DNA from: CAKTOF01 sp964523945
GTDB taxonomy: Bacteria; Bacillota; Clostridia; Oscillospirales; Oscillospiraceae
Assembly (NCBI GenBank): GCA_964523945.1
Contig: CAZGBU010000010.1
Coordinates: 1-32,877, forward strand
DNA length: 32,877 nucleotides
Reading direction: 5' to 3'
Shown here: piece by piece, positions 30,683 through 32,877 of the stretch
Layout: each line of letters starts with the position of its first letter
How positions within the stretch are numbered: position 1 is the first letter of the stretch
Made by a program: the position numbers and the translations under genes
Notes under the pieces: generated by a model
Database searches by the model: none
The model's input: only the letters and a program-made list of their open reading frames with translations
Told to the model about the DNA's origin: nothing

Positions 30683-31441
30683 ATGCAACGGACAAGACGG
30701 CTGATGCTGCACGGCCTGCACAATGCGCGGGATCTGGGCGGATTCCCGACGGCGGACGGCGGTTGCACGCGCTTCGGGGTGTTTGTGCGTAGCGAAGCGC
30801 CGTGTGAGCTGCCGCACGAGGACGTCGAAGCGATTTTGGCGTACGGCGTGCGCTGTACGGTAGATCTGCGCAGCACCGATGAGTCGCGGGCCCGCCCAAG
30901 CAGCCTGAAAGACGCCGCCACATATGTGCATCTGCCGCTTTTCAGTGAAGCTGCGGTTTACGGCGCGAAGCCGAAGCGGCCGGCGCCGCAGCCGGGTGCG
31001 CGATTCGACTGGGGCCGGCTGTACTGTGAGATGGCCGAACAGAGCCGTGACTGGGCGGCCAGGGTCCTGGAAACGCTTGCAGACGCATCCGGTGCAGTGC
31101 TTTACCACTGTACGACCGGCAAGGACCGCACCGGGCTGCTCACCTGCTATCTGCTCTCAATTGCGGGCGTCCCGCGCGAGGATATTGCCGCAGACTACTG
31201 CGTCAGCGAGCTGTTTTTGCAGCCGGTTTACGAGCGGCTGCGCGCCGGACTGGTGCGGGTGCACCCGAATGTGGCGGATCACACAGCGGACGACGCATTT
31301 TTCCACACGCCGGCCGCGGCGATGCTGACGCTGATCGATACGATGACGGCCCGCTACGGCAGCGTGACAGCATTCCTGCGCGCGTGCGGTGTGACAGACG
31401 GAACGTTCGAACAGATCCGCGCAAAGCTGCTTGCGAACTGA
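30683..31441 (+). CDS. Tyrosine-protein phosphatase family protein (IphP/PtpB-like)
   Basis: The 252-residue protein has the CX5R phosphatase loop HCTTGKDRTG (C143 the nucleophile, R149 the phosphate-binding arginine). The lysine and aspartate after Thr-Gly are the mark of the Y_phosphatase3 group, which often also acts on phosphoinositides. The N-terminal NARDLGGF (residues 14-21) is the other family hallmark, and LRSTDE at 62-67 completes the fold. The ATG at 30683 follows GGAGGG. No signal peptide is present, so it is cytoplasmic. Cysteine at the active site makes it redox sensitive. It is followed 61 nt later by the metallophosphoesterase gene, likely on the same transcript. The substrate is unknown. 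Confidence 0.92.
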   Translation: MQRTRRLMLHGLHNARDLGGFPTADGGCTRFGVFVRSEAPCELPHEDVEAILAYGVRCTVDLRSTDESRARPSSLKDAATYVHLPLFSEAAVYGAKPKRPAPQPGARFDWGRLYCEMAEQSRDWAARVLETLADASGAVLYHCTTGKDRTGLLTCYLLSIAGVPREDIAADYCVSELFLQPVYERLRAGLVRVHPNVADHTADDAFFHTPAAAMLTLIDTMTARYGSVTAFLRACGVTDGTFEQIRAKLLAN

Positions 31442-31502
31442 CCGCGCGCAGGCGACCGCTTTTTCCCAACGGCGGTGGTATACTCGGCGCGGGAGGGATG
31501 AG

Positions 31503-32345
31503 ATGAAACGGCTGTGGAGACGGGTGCTGGCGGGGCTGCTCGTGCCGGCGCTCATCTGGTTTGCCTGGTTTGAGAGCAATACAATTGCCTCGGAGCAGAC
31601 GCAGATCGCGCTTGACGGGCTGCCGGCGGCGTTCGGCGGCTTCCGGATCGCCCTGGTGGCGGATCTGCACGGCAAGACGTTTGGCAGCGGAAACGCGCGT
31701 TTGCTTGCGGCACTCCGCGATGCCAGTCCCGACCTGATTGCCGTGTGCGGCGACTGGATTGATGACGCCGATGAACTTGCTGCAGCGGCCGTGCTGGCAG
31801 AGCAGATGACGGCGATTGCACCGGTCGCGTATGTGACGGGAAACCATGAATGGGCCAGCGGTGCGGCCAGAGCGCTGATGGAGTCGCTTGAGCAGGCCGG
31901 GGTGCTGGTACTCGCAAATGCGTATACTGTGCTCGAGCGCGGGGATGCGCGTCTGATTCTGGCCGGCGTGCACGACCCAAACGGGCCGTATGACATGAAA
32001 ACGCCGCAGGAACTGATGCAGGAGATCCGCGCGCAGCAGCCCGGTGCGGTGGTTGTCATGCTTGCGCACCGCAACGACGAGATCGCCCAGTGGGCGGCGT
32101 TGGACGTGCCGCTTGTGCTGAGCGGGCACGGGCACGGCGGCGTGATCCGCCTGCCGCTGCTTGGCGGCCTGTTGGGGACAGACCGGTCGCTGCTGCCGGA
32201 CTATACGGCGGGGTTGTACCGGCAAGGGAACACCCAGATGTTTGTCAGCCGCGGGCTGGGCAGCGCCGGGCTAATGCAGCGGCTGTTCAACCGGCCGGAT
32301 CTGCCGATTCTGATTCTGCGCACGGAATCCGCTGAAAATCCGTAA
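31503..32345 (+). CDS. Membrane-anchored metallophosphoesterase (YkuE-like)
   Basis: The 280-residue protein begins with positively charged MKRLWRR, then one hydrophobic helix (about 8-23) without a clear cleavage site, so the enzyme domain is probably tethered outside the membrane. The calcineurin-type metal motifs follow in order: VADLHG (D54, H56), CGDWID, GNHEW, LAHRND and LSGHGHGG. This matches YkuE-like and UDP-2,3-diacylglucosamine-hydrolase-like phosphoesterases, many of which act on lipid or wall phosphates; the substrate here is unknown. The ATG at 31503 follows GGAGGG. Longer upstream starts overlap the phosphatase gene and lack a binding site. Confidence 0.9.
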   Translation: MKRLWRRVLAGLLVPALIWFAWFESNTIASEQTQIALDGLPAAFGGFRIALVADLHGKTFGSGNARLLAALRDASPDLIAVCGDWIDDADELAAAAVLAEQMTAIAPVAYVTGNHEWASGAARALMESLEQAGVLVLANAYTVLERGDARLILAGVHDPNGPYDMKTPQELMQEIRAQQPGAVVVMLAHRNDEIAQWAALDVPLVLSGHGHGGVIRLPLLGGLLGTDRSLLPDYTAGLYRQGNTQMFVSRGLGSAGLMQRLFNRPDLPILILRTESAENP

Positions 32346-32373
32346 ACAAACTGTGAACTTTTCCGCGGCGGAG

Positions 32374-32401
32374 TTGTAAACTGCGAAGCAGATTGTATAA
32401 T
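32374..32401 (+). promoter_or_regulatory. Promoter of the zinc-ribbon membrane protein gene
   Basis: TTGTAA (32374-32379), a 16-nt spacer and a perfect TATAAT (32396-32401) place the start near 32408, only about 12 nt ahead of the ATG. The leader is little more than a GGTG binding site. Confidence 0.7.
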
Positions 32402-32419
32402 ATGGATGGTGATGATAAC

Positions 32420-32791
32420 ATGTTTCGCAGAATCGGTTATTCGCTCCAGCGCTTTATGAGTGGGCGGGCCGGTGCGGATCAGCTCTGCTGGGTGCTGCTG
32501 GTGCTTGGCCTGGTACTGAACCTGATCGCTTCGCTGACCGGGCAGATGTGGCTGGGCGTGCTGGCCTATGTGCCGTTTCTTTGGACAATTTTCCGGATGT
32601 TCTCCCGCAACGTGGAAAAGCGGCGGCGGGAAAATGCGGCGTTCCTCGGCGTGTTTCGCCGGCTGAAAGACCGCGATCACCGCTATTTTGCCTGTCCGAA
32701 GTGCCGCCAGCGTGTCCGTGTCCCGAAGGGAAAGGGAAAGATCAGCATCCGCTGCCCGAAGTGCGGTGAGCGCTTTGTGAAAAAAACGTGA
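32420..32791 (+). CDS. Small membrane protein with a C-terminal zinc ribbon
   Basis: The 123-residue protein has an N-terminal amphipathic stretch (FRRIGYSLQRFMSGRAGADQL), then two hydrophobic helices (about 23-37 and 42-62). A basic linker (RNVEKRRRENAAF) follows. The C-terminal zinc ribbon is CPKCRQRVRVPKGKGKISIRC and CPKC (C-x2-C, about 17 residues, C-x2-C). The ribbon should face the cytoplasm next to a basic segment, consistent with nucleic acid binding or a sensing role. No function is known to me; similar short proteins are widespread in Clostridia as hypotheticals. The ATG at 32420 is set by the promoter and a GGTG site. A terminator follows. Confidence 0.85.
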   Translation: MFRRIGYSLQRFMSGRAGADQLCWVLLVLGLVLNLIASLTGQMWLGVLAYVPFLWTIFRMFSRNVEKRRRENAAFLGVFRRLKDRDHRYFACPKCRQRVRVPKGKGKISIRCPKCGERFVKKT

Positions 32792-32822
32792 GCCGCAGCG
32801 CGGCTTGCGGCCATCTGAATGA

Positions 32823-32855
32823 ACAGGCCCGTACTGCTGTACGGGCCTGTTTTTT
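32823..32855 (+). terminator. Intrinsic terminator after the zinc-ribbon gene
   Basis: Perfect 12-bp arms ACAGGCCCGTAC (32823-32834) and GTACGGGCCTGT (32839-32850) enclose a TGCT loop and run into six Ts (32850-32855). This is the cleanest terminator in the window. Confidence 0.93.
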
Positions 32856-32877
32856 GTGTTTTGAAATGATTGCACGC

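Noticed and set aside
32792..32810. Short CCGCA/TGCGG inverted repeat after the zinc-ribbon gene as a second terminator
   Set aside because: Only a 5-bp stem with no T-run; the hairpin at 32823-32850 is a clear terminator.

Overview
The window looks like a GC-rich Firmicute of class Clostridia, most likely the Oscillospiraceae/Ruminococcaceae group. The grounds are strong AGGAGG-type ribosome binding sites, sigma-A-like promoters, a ZTP riboswitch ahead of purE, a stand-alone clostridial-type AICAR transformylase, HemZ, RqcP, and a recJ-relA-dtd-hemZ gene order. A run of ten Ns at 11050-11059 shows this is a scaffolded draft or metagenome assembly. No tRNA, rRNA, CRISPR array, insertion sequence or prophage was seen. 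Nearly the whole window is core metabolism and housekeeping, and accessory character is confined to about 2.0-8.5 kb.

Layout. At 1-1853 (minus) pyrB is followed by an rlmI-like rRNA methyltransferase cut by the window edge. PyrB carries a PyrI-like zinc-binding tail. At 2069-2678 (plus) there is a four-helix membrane protein plus a small XRE regulator, behind a strong promoter whose -10 box lies inside a perfect palindrome. At 2730-3272 (minus) is a nitroreductase between two perfect GC-rich hairpins. At 3422-6833 (minus) a zinc alcohol dehydrogenase, a flavin/Fe-S enoate-reductase-type enzyme and a VOC-fold protein form an operon. A divergent LysR regulator (7125-8018) overlaps a Nudix hydrolase gene.

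From 8527 to 19132 (minus) lies one purine operon. It has a promoter, a ZTP riboswitch with a terminator, then purE, purC, purF, purM, purN, AICAR transformylase, purD and purL, ending at a bidirectional terminator. Together these genes convert PRPP to FAICAR. The final IMP cyclohydrolase step is not encoded here. ZTP signals low 10-formyl-THF, the cofactor used by PurN and the AICAR transformylase, so the riboswitch matches operon content.

From 19180 to 30515 (minus) is a ten-gene run of tightly spaced genes: recJ, relA/spoT, dtd, a metallo-beta-lactamase-fold hydrolase, hemZ, an MTA/SAH-deaminase-type amidohydrolase, a MurJ/SpoVB-like flippase, mazG, hup and rqcP. It mixes DNA repair, stringent response, tRNA proofreading, nucleotide clean-up, chromosome architecture and ribosome rescue. 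A 215-bp hairpin-rich leader separates hup from rqcP.

From 30683 to the end (plus) are a tyrosine phosphatase, a membrane-anchored metallophosphoesterase, and a small membrane protein with a zinc ribbon, closed by a textbook terminator. The best leads for new biology are the PyrB-zinc-tail fusion, the LysR/ADH/enoate-reductase/VOC module, the competing hairpins ahead of rqcP, and the autoregulated-looking XRE/membrane pair.
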